Positions 18,857 through 27,542 of a DNA stretch of 64,000 bases are shown one piece after another. The stretch spans positions 682,001 through 746,000 of the forward strand of contig OZ245881.1 of the NCBI GenBank assembly GCA_965229505.1, given 5' to 3'. A program made the position numbers and the translations under genes. The notes beneath the pieces are model-generated. The model saw only the letters and a program-made list of their open reading frames with translations. It ran no database searches and had not been told where the DNA came from. Each line of letters begins with the position of its first letter. Positions within the stretch are counted from its first letter, which is position 1. The DNA comes from UBA6059 sp040219045 (GTDB lineage Bacteria > Bacteroidota > Bacteroidia > Cytophagales > Cyclobacteriaceae).

Positions 18857-19684
18857 GTGAAAACGAGTCTTTACTTATTCACCTGTTTGTTGGCTGTCTT
18901 TGGCGCCAAAGCTCAGTCAAACCCTGATGAGCTCATCCAAGCTACGATCGCAAAAGCCAGGGCGGTAAAGTCCGCAGCGTTTATGATCGAAAATACCGAG
19001 CGCTACGATGGAGAACTACGTACCGGGTCGCAGGAGGTGCGTTACCAGCAGCAGCCATTTCAGCTATCGATGACCTTCATCTCTCCTGATCCGGGATCTA
19101 CGATCACCTATGATGCTACCGTCAATGCCGAGAAGATGGTGTATGATCCGGAAGGGTTCCCCTACATGAAAATGGAGTTAGATCCCATGGGCTCCCTGGC
19201 CCGAAATAATAATCAGCATACCATCTATGAAATAGGTTTTGACCACATCGGTCGGCTCATCGAGCTCATCTATGAAAACCGCGATCAGGTGTCTCTGCTT
19301 ACGACTGGTACCTCTGCAGGTGTGCATCGTGTGCAGATATCATCAAAGCGACGCGGGATAGGCGCATATGTAGTCAGTAAGGGTGAGTCAACACGATCGG
19401 TATCTCAAAAGCTACAGGTAAGTGAATATAAGCTGGTGGAGCTCAATGAAGGTATAAAGGAATATGGACCTATCAAGGAAGGCATGACGATCAAAGTGCC
19501 CGAGTACTATGCGCTGGAAACCATTATTGATATAGATAGGTTGACCTACCTACCGGTAAAATTGAATCTCTCCGATGAACTCGGACTGCTTTCAGCTTAT
19601 ACATTTAGTGAGGTATCACTTGACATAGAGGTCATGCACTCTAAGTTGAAAAAGAAGAATAAACCCCTTAGCGGTCATCAGTAA
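18857..19684 (+). CDS. Exported DUF1571-like protein with embedded LysM-like segment
   Basis: 275 residues from a GTG start; no ATG is available between the upstream TGA and the signal peptide (to about residue 20, GAKAQ). The N-terminal half resembles outer-membrane-lipoprotein-sorting-like or DUF1571 proteins (AAFMIENTERYDGELRTGSQEVRYQQQPFQLSMTF in several strands). Residues 173-213 read as a LysM domain (YVVSKGESTRSVSQKLQV, then IKEGMTIKVP), which binds peptidoglycan GlcNAc in known proteins. The insertion of LysM inside the other domain is unusual. Probably periplasmic. Confidence 0.65.
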   Translation: MKTSLYLFTCLLAVFGAKAQSNPDELIQATIAKARAVKSAAFMIENTERYDGELRTGSQEVRYQQQPFQLSMTFISPDPGSTITYDATVNAEKMVYDPEGFPYMKMELDPMGSLARNNNQHTIYEIGFDHIGRLIELIYENRDQVSLLTTGTSAGVHRVQISSKRRGIGAYVVSKGESTRSVSQKLQVSEYKLVELNEGIKEYGPIKEGMTIKVPEYYALETIIDIDRLTYLPVKLNLSDELGLLSAYTFSEVSLDIEVMHSKLKKKNKPLSGHQ

Positions 19685-19695
19685 GAGGAATATTG

Positions 19696-19789
19696 AAATG
19701 GTTTAAACCATTTTGTTTCCAGCATGCCCATAGCCCATGGTTTAAACCGTGGGCTATGGGTTGGTCTTTAGAGAACCATTTTAATGGTT
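19696..19789. repeat. Cluster of three AAACCAT-type palindromes
   Basis: Three inverted repeats lie in 94 bp: a perfect 18-bp palindrome AAATGGTTTAAACCATTT (19696-19713); a 34-bp palindrome with arms CCCATAGCCCATGGTTT and its near-complement (19727-19760, one mismatched pair); and AACCATT-TT-AATGGTT (19774-19789). All share the ACCAT/ATGGT core. They occupy the convergent gap between 18857 and 19908 and resemble dispersed intergenic repeats rather than a terminator. Confidence 0.6.
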
Positions 19790-19854
19790 TTGGGGTATGG
19801 CCGTAAGGTAAAAGCCTCATCCCACCTATCGATGGGCGTTCCTAGCGTGTTTCA

Positions 19855-19884
19855 ATAAAAAAGCCGGCACAGTGGCCGGCTCTT
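19855..19884 (-). terminator. Intrinsic terminator for the 19908 gene
   Basis: Read on the minus strand, AGCCGGC-CACTGT-GCCGGCT (19862-19881) is followed by TTTTTTATT, 24 bp after the stop of the gene at 19908-20507. Confidence 0.8.
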
Positions 19885-19907
19885 CATAAACCTGAATTAA
19901 TACGTGT

Positions 19908-20507
19908 TTAAAATTTCACCGCTTTCTCAGTGACAACCGTGCCATTGTTAAGCAGAAGGAACGTCACGCCCCTACCCTCTACCTGTTTCATGTCATACTG
20001 GCGATTGATCTTCTGACCGGCTGCCCAGTCTTCCTTGTGCAGCACAGCACCTTCCTGATCATAGATGAGCAATCGCAAGTTGGCTCCCATAGGCGCCTCC
20101 GTCTGGAGACGAGCTACTTTGCTATTGCCAGCAAGATCAAAGTTCAGCTCCGGCGCATCTATCTCCCTGCTTACATTGCTGATCTCATGCACTCTCTTAC
20201 CCTCCTTGGTCCAAAGCTCGAAGGTATAGTTACCATCGGGCAGCTGGCTGAGGTCAAAAGGCTGAACGAATGACTTAAGCTGGAAGCGCTCGCTATATTG
20301 AAGCGTACCGTTTTCATCTTTTAGCTTTATATGCACGGGCTGTTGCGTCTCAGATTGATAAATCAACCTAAACGACTTACTCTCAAGACTAGGCAATACT
20401 TTGGTCTGAAAGTCTAAGGAGTCTACCATAGTAGCTCCACCTGTTGCGAATACAGAAGTGCCAATAACTGTTAAAAGCACGACTAGTGTGTTTCTCATTG
20501 TTTTCAT
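19908..20507 (-). CDS. Exported beta-sandwich protein, paralogue of 22658-23248
   Basis: 199 residues from the ATG at 20507 (another in-frame ATG at 20516). A signal peptide to about residue 22 is followed by two beta-sandwich-like units. The first contains VQPFDLSQLPDGNYTFELWT, a motif shared with the paralogue (LQPIDFSNLPSGNYFIEING). The second carries NLRLLIYDQEGAVLHKED, and the C-terminus ends in TEKAVKF, as the paralogue ends in MNKVINF. This pattern resembles DUF3244/T9SS-type Ig-like units. Probably periplasmic or surface; function unknown. Confidence 0.72.
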   Translation of the reverse strand: MKTMRNTLVVLLTVIGTSVFATGGATMVDSLDFQTKVLPSLESKSFRLIYQSETQQPVHIKLKDENGTLQYSERFQLKSFVQPFDLSQLPDGNYTFELWTKEGKRVHEISNVSREIDAPELNFDLAGNSKVARLQTEAPMGANLRLLIYDQEGAVLHKEDWAAGQKINRQYDMKQVEGRGVTFLLLNNGTVVTEKAVKF

Positions 20508-20930
20508 AGTGATCATCAGTTTTTGTTTGCTCGATCTTGCATCTTCCTTCGGTTGATTGTTTAGTATACCCTACCGGAATGAACAACATCATTAACTGTA
20601 TCTGATTATCAAATACACTACAAAGAACGGATATGGCTGAATTAATACTAAAGAATAAGGGCTATTACAATGAATATAATATTGGATTTTATACTTCTTT
20701 AAAAAATCAATAATGAAGTGAATCTGCAATCGCATGCAGTTTCAAGTAGTGAAGTGCAAACGATATTCGGATCAAAAGATGGAAAAGCAGAGAGGACGTG
20801 GACATTATCCAATGGTACAAAACCTGTAGATATGATCGGCGCTACTGTATCAAAGCCAGCTCAAGTTGCAAGGAAATTAGTCAGCATTAATGTATGTTAG
20901 CGTGTCGTTCCATATTGTTATACCAAATAA
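20508..20930. other. AT-rich intergenic stretch
   Basis: This ~420-bp divergent gap holds one CCTACCGG octamer (20570-20577). A 60-codon GTG-started frame at 20718-20900 has no recognisable motif or ribosome site. No convincing gene or RNA is seen. Confidence 0.4.
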
Positions 20931-21392
20931 ATGATAAACAAGGCATTATATAATTCCGGTTTCCCCTTTGTTTCTCTCATAATTTACTCCGTGCCATTTA
21001 TAGTCACAGTAGTATTTATTTTAAAAGGTATGAGTATTACCGCGTCTCTTGTTTATGGAATAATACTTATTATCATCGCAATTCTTCTTAACAAGAATAA
21101 TCAGTGGATTAGAATGTTTAAAGACAGAATAACTATTGTCACTATGAAGCCAATGTTCAACACAGTAGAAATTCCAATAAATATGATTGAGTCTATCGAC
21201 ACTGAAGAAGGAATAGACACAATGTTTATCGCAGGACAATTTGTGGCAGGAGTTCCTGACAGGATTTATGTGAAATACAAGAATGGACCTTATACCTATT
21301 CAGTATTGTTAAGAACCTATGGGCTGGACGTGGAAAATCCCTTGTACAAACTACTCATTGAACATTTGTCAGATGAAAACAAGAACGCATAG
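20931..21392 (+). CDS. Small membrane protein of unknown function
   Basis: 153 residues. Two adjacent hydrophobic helices (about 11-33 and 37-54) are followed by a short charged linker (NKNNQWIRMFKDRI) and a soluble beta-rich domain (VEIPINMIESIDTEEG, DRIYVKYKNGPYTYSVLL). The arrangement resembles small two-TM proteins with a PH-like cytoplasmic domain. No partner is visible in the neighbourhood, and the gene is more AT-rich than the core of the window. Function unknown. Confidence 0.65.
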   Translation: MINKALYNSGFPFVSLIIYSVPFIVTVVFILKGMSITASLVYGIILIIIAILLNKNNQWIRMFKDRITIVTMKPMFNTVEIPINMIESIDTEEGIDTMFIAGQFVAGVPDRIYVKYKNGPYTYSVLLRTYGLDVENPLYKLLIEHLSDENKNA

Positions 21393-21637
21393 CATAGTGA
21401 ATGGCCAATAGTCTGTACTGGAATCAACGGCAGATCATTCACCACCATTGGGTTCGATAGCTTATATGAAGTAATCCTTGATGATTCTTGCAAGCTCCAT
21501 GTCAAATAATAATTTCGGAAATACCATTCCTATAGGCAGATGGAAATGTCAGTGCTTTTTAGTCGTCACGAATTTTAAGAAGCAATTATCGAACAATATA
21601 AAAGAGAAATCGCATTTTGACCTTGGTTCGTTTTTGG

Positions 21638-21649
21638 TGTAAATTTACA
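21638..21649. promoter_or_regulatory. Probable ParD operator/promoter palindrome
   Basis: A perfect 12-bp palindrome TGTAAATTTACA ends 13 bp before the antitoxin ATG and overlaps TAAATTTA, a near-match to the Bacteroidota -7 box (TAnnTTTG). Ribbon-helix-helix antitoxins normally bind such palindromes to autoregulate. Confidence 0.45.
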
Positions 21650-21662
21650 TCAAAACAGCATT

Positions 21663-21908
21663 ATGTCTAGACAAAGTATTTCACTTACAGAGCCGAATGA
21701 TGAATGGTTAAAAAGCTTAATTGCCAGTAAGGAGTATTCAAGCAAGAGTGAAATTGTCAATGACTTGATCCGACAGGCTAGAAGTCAGCAAAGTAAAATT
21801 GATTGGGTACGATCGATGCTGGACAAGGCAGAAGAAGGTGGCTTTACTAAAGATTGTAAAAAAGAAATCTTAAAACAGTCCAAGGATTCATTAAGTGCCC
21901 TGCTATAG
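21663..21908 (+). CDS. parD: ParD-type ribbon-helix-helix antitoxin
   Basis: 81 residues. The N-terminal RQSISLTEPNDEWLKSLI strand-helix followed by YSSKSEIVNDLIRQARSQ is the ribbon-helix-helix DNA-binding unit of ParD/CopG antitoxins. The C-terminal half (WVRSMLDKAEEGGFTKDCKKEIL) matches the toxin-neutralising tail. The gene is intact and overlaps the start of a degenerate parE by a few bases, the usual parDE layout. With the toxin broken, it could act as a solitary antitoxin against related ParE proteins. Confidence 0.88.
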   Translation: MSRQSISLTEPNDEWLKSLIASKEYSSKSEIVNDLIRQARSQQSKIDWVRSMLDKAEEGGFTKDCKKEILKQSKDSLSALL

Positions 21909-22039
21909 ATTAAGTGAAGCAGCCAAAATGGCTTAATCAAAATCCACCATTTCGGAGTAAAAGACAGGCGGATAAATACTTCGATACATTTTTCGAGTAT
22001 TTTGACCTGATTGCGGAACGACCTTATTCTTTCCCATGA
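21895..22039 (+). pseudogene. parE: Degenerate ParE toxin remnant
   Basis: ParE-like residues are spread over three frames. From a GTG at 21895 the first frame gives YRLSEAAKMA, then stop. A +2 shift gives LIKIHHFGVK (21933-21962). A further shift gives RQADKYFDTFFEYFDLIAE (21962-22018), continuing RPYSFP to a TGA at 22037-22039. These match, in order, the N-terminal two-thirds of ParE (YRLS-A, the first long helix, QADKYFD and the LIAERP turn). The C-terminal strands with the conserved arginine and the HxxxYR region are missing. Two frameshifts plus truncation make it non-functional. Confidence 0.8.
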
Positions 22040-22121
22040 GAAGAATGCTAATTAGAACTGAATCTCACAAAGAAGAAATTAATTACCTTAGAATATCTGC
22101 CTATAACACAATGTCCTGCAC

Positions 22122-22568
22122 ATGAAATATCTTCATTTCCTCCTAATACCACTCTCACTTTTAGCGATAGTTAGTTGTGAGTCTAAAGTCAGGTTTGATA
22201 AAGCCAATGACACAGACATAGACCCGGCCAAGCTCGGTAAGGTCACCGAATTATCAAAGCGCATCCTATCCGCTCAGCGGGATGGGGGATACTATCCGTT
22301 GACAGCAGAGGAAGCCACGCCTGATATGATCAAAGGCTTGACTGAAGAGGTTCAAAAGTCTGCATACCAGCAAGTGTCAAGTGCGTTCGGAGACTATCAG
22401 TACATTGAGTTTGACCATATGATGAAGCCCACAGATGGGCAGCTCTTTGAGCTTTACAGGTATCGTGGGCAGTTTGCTCCCGGAGCTGAAGTGGAAGTAC
22501 GCTCAGTGATAGACGCCAAAGGCAAGCTTGCGGGCTTCTTCATCAAGCCATGGAATGACAATCCATAG
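22122..22568 (+). CDS. Small lipoprotein of unknown function
   Basis: 148 residues with a lipobox (IVSC, Cys19). The mature part has a helical segment (LGKVTELSKRILSAQRDGGYYPL), and a C-terminal strand pair (FELYRYRGQF, AEVEVRSVIDAKGKLAGFFIKPW) resembling small DUF3887- or NTF2-like lipoproteins. It converges on the beta-sandwich gene at 22658, with a bidirectional terminator between them. Function unknown. Confidence 0.65.
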   Translation: MKYLHFLLIPLSLLAIVSCESKVRFDKANDTDIDPAKLGKVTELSKRILSAQRDGGYYPLTAEEATPDMIKGLTEEVQKSAYQQVSSAFGDYQYIEFDHMMKPTDGQLFELYRYRGQFAPGAEVEVRSVIDAKGKLAGFFIKPWNDNP

Positions 22569-22602
22569 CGTCCTAATCATTTTCCCGGTAGGGATAGAAC
22601 AA

Positions 22603-22633
22603 GAAAAGGCCGATCCAAAGAACCGGCCTTTCA
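22603..22633. terminator. Bidirectional terminator between convergent genes
   Basis: AAAGGCCG (22605-22612) pairs with CGGCCTTT (22624-22631). T runs follow on both strands, serving the plus-strand lipoprotein and the minus-strand gene at 22658. Confidence 0.7.
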
Positions 22634-22657
22634 GCACAAAGCTTATCTATATAGAGT

Positions 22658-23248
22658 TTAGAAGTTTATCACTTTGTTCATAATAGTATTGCCCTTATGA
22701 GCAATCGATACAGTTACTGACTCACCTTCAATAGAAGAAAAATCATACAGCTTGCGATTAAGCTGGCTTGACGCTACCGACTCACGGTATACTACCTCGC
22801 CGGCCTCATTGTAAAAATAGAGGTTGAGCGGAGCAGGCTCTGTAAGGGTAGTAGCGAAAGCTACCTTCCTGGCATTGCTTACGGTAGTCACGGTGAAGTC
22901 GTCAGCTTTCACGGTTGTAACATGATGCTGTATTGACTCGGTAAGTGCAGTACCTTCACCATTGATCTCGATGAAGTAATTTCCGGAAGGAAGGTTACTA
23001 AAATCGATCGGCTGAAGAAATCCATCCGTCTTTGTGATTCTCTTATTGGACAGTAGTTTATGATTGGCGTCCAATACACGGACATTGACAGTCTTATCTT
23101 CTGCTGATTCGAAAAACAGATTGTAAACACCAGCCTTGTTACCGGCCAATACCTTCACCTCCGAATCCCCACTTACACCTTTGGCGTTTGCGAACGCAGC
23201 TCCCATAACTATTACGAGGGCTACCATTGTTGTTCTGAATTTTGTCAT
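22658..23248 (-). CDS. Exported beta-sandwich protein, paralogue of 19908-20507
   Basis: 196 residues with a signal peptide (cut near AFANA). It contains LQPIDFSNLPSGNYFIEING and a second unit with PLNLYFYNEAGEVVYRESV, and the C-terminus ends in MNKVINF. These coincide in order and spacing with the paralogue 2.2 kb away, so both probably arose by duplication. The fold is probably two Ig-like sandwiches, exported and possibly surface-associated. The 3' end runs into a bidirectional terminator. Function unknown. Confidence 0.72.
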   Translation of the reverse strand: MTKFRTTMVALVIVMGAAFANAKGVSGDSEVKVLAGNKAGVYNLFFESAEDKTVNVRVLDANHKLLSNKRITKTDGFLQPIDFSNLPSGNYFIEINGEGTALTESIQHHVTTVKADDFTVTTVSNARKVAFATTLTEPAPLNLYFYNEAGEVVYRESVASSQLNRKLYDFSSIEGESVTVSIAHKGNTIMNKVINF

Positions 23249-23545
23249 AGCTTTTCAGTTAAAATATTTATGCAAATCTATAGTCCCTAATACGAGCCCT
23301 GCAATAAAGGTTTTCAACGAAAGGCTTATTTGGTCATGCAAACGTTTAACATATCTAACATATCATTATCAAATTCACAATAAAGTAAGCATCTGCAAAC
23401 GTTCCACTTATGGAAATGATCAGTCTGCAAGCGATTCCAGGCCCTTGATTGAAAAAATGATCTATTTCTGAAATATTTTTCCATTCATCATAGGTTTTCA
23501 CCCTTTACGGTAGTTTTAGGTCTTACCAGAAACAAAAATTGACGG

Positions 23546-24409
23546 ATGTCGAGCTTCAAACTTGCCATAGCCACATGTACAGAGCGTCCTCAACTCATCC
23601 CCAGTGAGCAGTACCTGCTATCGCAATTGCCAGAGAGAGGGATAGAGGCGATCCCAGTAATATGGAATGATACTACAGTAGCCTGGACCGACTTTGATGG
23701 TGTGTTGATAAGGACGATCTGGGACTATCATAAAAATATTAGTGCCTTCAGGTCATGGATTGATCAGCTAGGACAAACAGGCCTCATTGTTGGTAATTCC
23801 ATAGATGTACTTGGATGGAATGCTCACAAATATTATCTGGAAGAGTTAGCACAAAAAGGAATCACCATACCACCTACGCTCTTCGTACCGCAGGGAAGTG
23901 AGCTTTCGGAATTAACTATTCCATGGTCAGCATTCATCGTGAAGCCAGCTGTCTCAGCGACAGCTTACCAGACATTCAGGTTAACCGCTGCTACTTACCA
24001 GGAACAGCTGCCTCAACTAAAGGAAATAGGTAGACAGAAAGATCTATTGATCCAGCAGTTTATCCCTTCTATCAGTGAGCAGGGTGAGTACTCGCTCATG
24101 TTTTTCGGAAAGAAGTTTAGTCATGCCGTACTCAAGACGGCTCAACCCGGTGAGTACAGGGTGCAGGAGGAGTTTGGGGGAAGTTATTTACAGACTGCAC
24201 CGGAGGATGCGCTCATACGCTTTGCTGAAGGCGTATTAGGTACGGTCTCTTCACCATGTCTTTATGCACGGGTTGATTTGGTGGTGTATCAGGATCAGCC
24301 CATGCTTATGGAGCTGGAATTGATCGAGCCGGAGCTTTTTCTGACCACAGATACTACACGGGAGAGGTTTATTACGGCTGTCTCCAGCTACTTTCTAAGA
24401 AAGTACTAA
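23546..24409 (+). CDS. ATP-grasp domain protein (DcsG/glutathione-synthetase-like)
   Basis: 287 residues. The N-terminal Rossmann-like part includes LAIATCTERP and the conserved DGVLIRTIWDYHKNI. LGWNAHKYYLEEL leads into the ATP-grasp domain, with the ATP-binding lysine strand (SAFIVKPAVSATAYQTFRL), the loop LLIQQFIPSISEQGEYSLMFFG, and Mg-binding YARVDLVVYQ with MELELIEPELFL at the end. This is the layout of small ATP-grasp proteins related to the cycloserine ligase DcsG. Substrate unknown. It is a single gene ending in a strong terminator. Confidence 0.85.
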   Translation: MSSFKLAIATCTERPQLIPSEQYLLSQLPERGIEAIPVIWNDTTVAWTDFDGVLIRTIWDYHKNISAFRSWIDQLGQTGLIVGNSIDVLGWNAHKYYLEELAQKGITIPPTLFVPQGSELSELTIPWSAFIVKPAVSATAYQTFRLTAATYQEQLPQLKEIGRQKDLLIQQFIPSISEQGEYSLMFFGKKFSHAVLKTAQPGEYRVQEEFGGSYLQTAPEDALIRFAEGVLGTVSSPCLYARVDLVVYQDQPMLMELELIEPELFLTTDTTRERFITAVSSYFLRKY

Positions 24410-24415
24410 GAACTA

Positions 24416-24455
24416 AAAAGCGGCCATTCTCATATGATGTAGAATGGCCGCTTTT
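24416..24455. terminator. Strong bidirectional terminator
   Basis: A perfect 15-bp stem (AAAAGCGGCCATTCT and its complement, loop CATATGATGT) separates the convergent ATP-grasp and SRPBCC genes, with T runs on either strand. Confidence 0.85.
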
Positions 24456-24484
24456 GTATCAAATCAGACTCGAGAATCAGATAC

Positions 24485-25012
24485 CTACTCCACCAGATTC
24501 TTTAAGTTGGACAGGCCCTCTTCATATTGTGGACCCAGCATTCCGTCCATTAACAATCCAAAATACCTTCCGATAGGATTGCTACCCATATCACCGTCAA
24601 ATGTCCAGGTCACCGTGCTGCCGTTACCAGAGGGCTCGATGATGAACGAGGCATAGGATGGTGCAAAGTCATCAAACAGCAGTACAGTGGTCACCTTCTG
24701 ATCAGCAACACTTTCGATGATTTCCTGGCTACCATTGCCGACATCCGGGTGATCACTGGTCCAGCTCATCTTGGCCCCAACGCCCGAGGAAGGGCCACTA
24801 TAGTCATACTTAGCATTAGGGTCGATTTGTGCCCACGGAGACCATTTGTTGAAATTTTGGAAGTCGTTGATCTCCTGGTAGATTTCATTGGGCTGTGCAT
24901 CTATTGCAATCGACCTCTCCAAATGCACTTCTCTGGGCAGCAGGAAGCCAACCACAGCAAGCAATACAACGACTATGACCAACCCCAGCAGAATTTTGAT
25001 AAGTACTTTCAT
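24485..25012 (-). CDS. SRPBCC (polyketide-cyclase-like) family protein, membrane-anchored
   Basis: 175 residues. An N-terminal membrane helix (VLIKILLGLVIVVVLLAVVGFLL) leads to the SRPBCC pattern: HLERSIAIDAQPNEIYQEIND, the WSPWAQIDPNAKYDYSGP block, KMSWTSDHPDVGNGSQEI, and a late helix GLLMDGMLGPQYEEGLSNL. This is the START-like cavity fold binding a hydrophobic ligand, anchored by its N-terminus. Very common in Bacteroidota, with unknown ligand. A terminator shared with the convergent gene ends it. Confidence 0.82.
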   Translation of the reverse strand: MKVLIKILLGLVIVVVLLAVVGFLLPREVHLERSIAIDAQPNEIYQEINDFQNFNKWSPWAQIDPNAKYDYSGPSSGVGAKMSWTSDHPDVGNGSQEIIESVADQKVTTVLLFDDFAPSYASFIIEPSGNGSTVTWTFDGDMGSNPIGRYFGLLMDGMLGPQYEEGLSNLKNLVE

Positions 25013-25124
25013 AAGTTGATTAGTTTAAGTTTGGTTTGAAAAAAGTCATTCAATATATGAAAATAATCGGGAAGCCATATCCCCCTATGTTCAAGAAGCC
25101 TATTTTCGTATCTTATTGATAATC

Positions 25125-25508
25125 ATGGATTTGAATTACGCATCATTCTGGAAACGCCTCACTGCATATAATATAGATTTGACGGTATTGGTATTGGTTC
25201 TTTTCCCGCTGAGTGTGGTGGTGGATGACAACCGCCTTTTCTACAGTTTATGCATTGCGATTGTCATTGGCTACCATGCCGGACTGGAGAGCTCAAAATA
25301 CCAGGCTACTCTCGGAAAAATATATCATGGTCTGCGAGTCGTCGATAAAAAGGGCGAGCCGCTGAGCTTTTTCACCGCATTGATGCGGATACTTCTAAAG
25401 TTCGTATCTGCTGCTATCGCCTTAGGCGGCTTCACGATGATCGCCTTCAACAAGCGGAAGCAAGGCTTACATGATTATATCCTGGGGACAGTCGTTGTGC
25501 TAAAATAG
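25125..25508 (+). CDS. RDD family membrane protein
   Basis: 127 residues from the ATG at 25125; an in-frame TTG at 25116 is less likely. The N-terminal FWKRLTAYNIDLTVL is the RDD-like motif (R and D, here with Asn between). Two or three membrane helices follow, with the conserved ATLGKIYHGLRVVDKKG loop and the C-terminal KRKQGLHDYILGTVVV. RDD proteins are small membrane proteins, some implicated in ion exchange; function here unknown. Confidence 0.8.
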   Translation: MDLNYASFWKRLTAYNIDLTVLVLVLFPLSVVVDDNRLFYSLCIAIVIGYHAGLESSKYQATLGKIYHGLRVVDKKGEPLSFFTALMRILLKFVSAAIALGGFTMIAFNKRKQGLHDYILGTVVVLK

Positions 25509-25662
25509 TGAGCCAAATCGCATCATCTTGCATTATTGACGCCCCAGATCAACAGCCCTGCTAACCTTAAAAAAATACCATTAATCATTCCATGAAAGGA
25601 AAATAAAGCTAAATTTGATTGAAACGCATTAATAATCCCTTAGAACTAAAAGAGCTCGACAC

Positions 25663-26259
25663 ATGGCTAGAAACGGCTTAAAAGCAGTAGAAGAATTTTT
25701 TGAAGGTTTCGTGTTCTGGGGCAGATGGGTACAAGCACCTCTCTATGGTGGCCTGATCATAGGCGCGTTTATCTATCTTATCAAGTTCTTTGAGGAACTT
25801 CTTCACCTCTTTCATGAGATGTTTACCCTATCGGAAACGAAGATGATGCTCAGCATTCTTGGGTTGGTAGACATCAGTATGGTAATGAATCTGGTCGTCA
25901 TGGTGACCATAGGTGGTTACTCCATTTTTACCAGCCGCATCGATGTAGACATGCACGAGGATAAGCCATTATGGCTGGAAGATCTGGATGCGGGTCAATT
26001 GAAGATCAAGCTAGCCACTTCACTTGCCTCAATCTCCGGTGTTCAGCTGCTAAAGACTTTCATTGACTATCGCGACGCGGTACAAAAGGCCAGTTCAGAG
26101 GGTATCATTATTGAGATTGTGATCCACATGGTCTTCATCGTCTCTGCACTGTTGCTATCGCAAACGGAAAAGATCACACACTCCTATCTCCATGGCAAAC
26201 ATGCACTCGTTACTGAGCACGAAGAAGGAGAAGAAGGAGAACACAAAGAAGGACACTAA
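25663..26259 (+). CDS. UPF0114 (YqhA-like) membrane protein
   Basis: 198 residues with four predicted membrane helices (about 25-46, 65-89, 118-138, 150-172). The conserved EGFVFWGRWVQAPLYGGLIIG start, LVDISMVMNLVVMVTIGGY middle and ATSLASISGVQLLKTFID block are characteristic of UPF0114. The C-terminus is a Glu/His-rich tail (EHEEGEEGEHKEGH). Function of the family is unknown. Confidence 0.88.
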   Translation: MARNGLKAVEEFFEGFVFWGRWVQAPLYGGLIIGAFIYLIKFFEELLHLFHEMFTLSETKMMLSILGLVDISMVMNLVVMVTIGGYSIFTSRIDVDMHEDKPLWLEDLDAGQLKIKLATSLASISGVQLLKTFIDYRDAVQKASSEGIIIEIVIHMVFIVSALLLSQTEKITHSYLHGKHALVTEHEEGEEGEHKEGH

Positions 26260-26383
26260 CTGTAGCGTAAAGGCAGCCTTATCGCTCAAAATTTTCAATC
26301 TTCTCTTTACATCTGGCAATAGGCAGTTATTGGAGTATTAGCGGATACAGACTTATCTTCATGAGTATTCCAATCTTCCAATC

Positions 26384-27484
26384 ATGAAACACACGTCCAA
26401 TTTATTGTTAATCCTTATTGCCTCGGCTCTTGGACTGCTGTCTTGCCAAACACCCGAAGCAGCAATAGAACAAATTCCGCCTACGAGCTCGTTGATCAAG
26501 TACCACGGCAGGATCAATTGGGCTGACTCGCTCAATCCGGAGTTCTATTGGCCAGGATCTGGCTTATCTATCAATTATCAGAGCGGTGAGGTCTATGCAG
26601 ACTACCATGACGCCAACGGAGAAGTCTATCTCAATATCGTCTATGACCTAGACAGTCTCAGATATCTCAAGCTGGATAGTGGTGACAACAGGATTCTCCT
26701 GGCTGACTTTAACGATAATGCAGCTCATAGAATAGACGTACTTAAGCGAAATGAATGGATGGTCACAGGCCCCTTGACTTTCAGTGGGTTGACCCTGGAA
26801 GGTGGGCGGCTGCTTTCACCCCCTAAGAGTTCTGGTAAGGTCATTGAGTTTTTCGGTAACTCGATTACTGCGGGATTTGCCATAGAAGACCTGACAGGAG
26901 GTGATCGGTGGGACAGTGTCTACACAAACAACTATTATACCTACGCTGCTAATACTGCCAGGCACTTCAATGCGGATTATTACGCCACCGTCCAGTCAGG
27001 TGTCGGGATCATGGTGAGTTGGAACCCCGAGATCATGCCTGAGATCTATGACCACCTCAACCCAAAAGACAGTCTGTCACAATGGGACTTCTCAAGGGTG
27101 CGGCCCGACGTGGTGGTCATCAACCTTGGACAAAATGATTCCTGGCTGATCAACTTACCGGAGTTCGAGCAATTCAAAATCCGCTTTGGCGAAAATGCAC
27201 CGACCATACCAGAATGGCAGACGGCCTATGGAAACTTCGTTCAAAAAATCAGAATGGCCTACCCCTCTGCGCATATCGTCTGTGCTATCGGTAGTATGGA
27301 TGCTACGGCAGAAGACTCGCCATGGCCAGCCTACATTCAGGAAGCGGTGGGCAGTCTTGAAGATGACAACATTTCAACCATCGTATTTCCCTTTACCCAG
27401 ACCGATGGCCACCCGCGCGTAGTGCATAACAGAAGTATGGCCGACCAACTAATTAAGCATTTGGAAAAGGTGATGGGATGGTGA
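26384..27484 (+). CDS. SGNH/GDSL hydrolase lipoprotein, CE2-like
   Basis: 366 residues with a lipobox (LLSC, Cys21). Residues ~40-150 form a jelly-roll-like N-terminal domain as in CE2 acetylxylan esterases. The hydrolase part has block I EFFGNSITAG (Ser near 161), block III INLGQNDSW (near 247-254) and the catalytic Asp/His in TDGHP (near 340). CE2 enzymes remove acetyl groups from plant-type polysaccharides, so this is probably a secreted deacetylase. It ends convergently with the 27543 gene, without a clear terminator. Confidence 0.85.
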   Translation: MKHTSNLLLILIASALGLLSCQTPEAAIEQIPPTSSLIKYHGRINWADSLNPEFYWPGSGLSINYQSGEVYADYHDANGEVYLNIVYDLDSLRYLKLDSGDNRILLADFNDNAAHRIDVLKRNEWMVTGPLTFSGLTLEGGRLLSPPKSSGKVIEFFGNSITAGFAIEDLTGGDRWDSVYTNNYYTYAANTARHFNADYYATVQSGVGIMVSWNPEIMPEIYDHLNPKDSLSQWDFSRVRPDVVVINLGQNDSWLINLPEFEQFKIRFGENAPTIPEWQTAYGNFVQKIRMAYPSAHIVCAIGSMDATAEDSPWPAYIQEAVGSLEDDNISTIVFPFTQTDGHPRVVHNRSMADQLIKHLEKVMGW

Positions 27485-27542
27485 GACCCAATAGAAAGCA
27501 GGCAAAAGCTCTTCTCGCTTAAAGACAGCATCGGCTGAATCT

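Noticed and set aside
20718..20900. 60-codon GTG-started frame
   Set aside because: No motif, no support from neighbours, and an AT-rich gap where chance frames are common.
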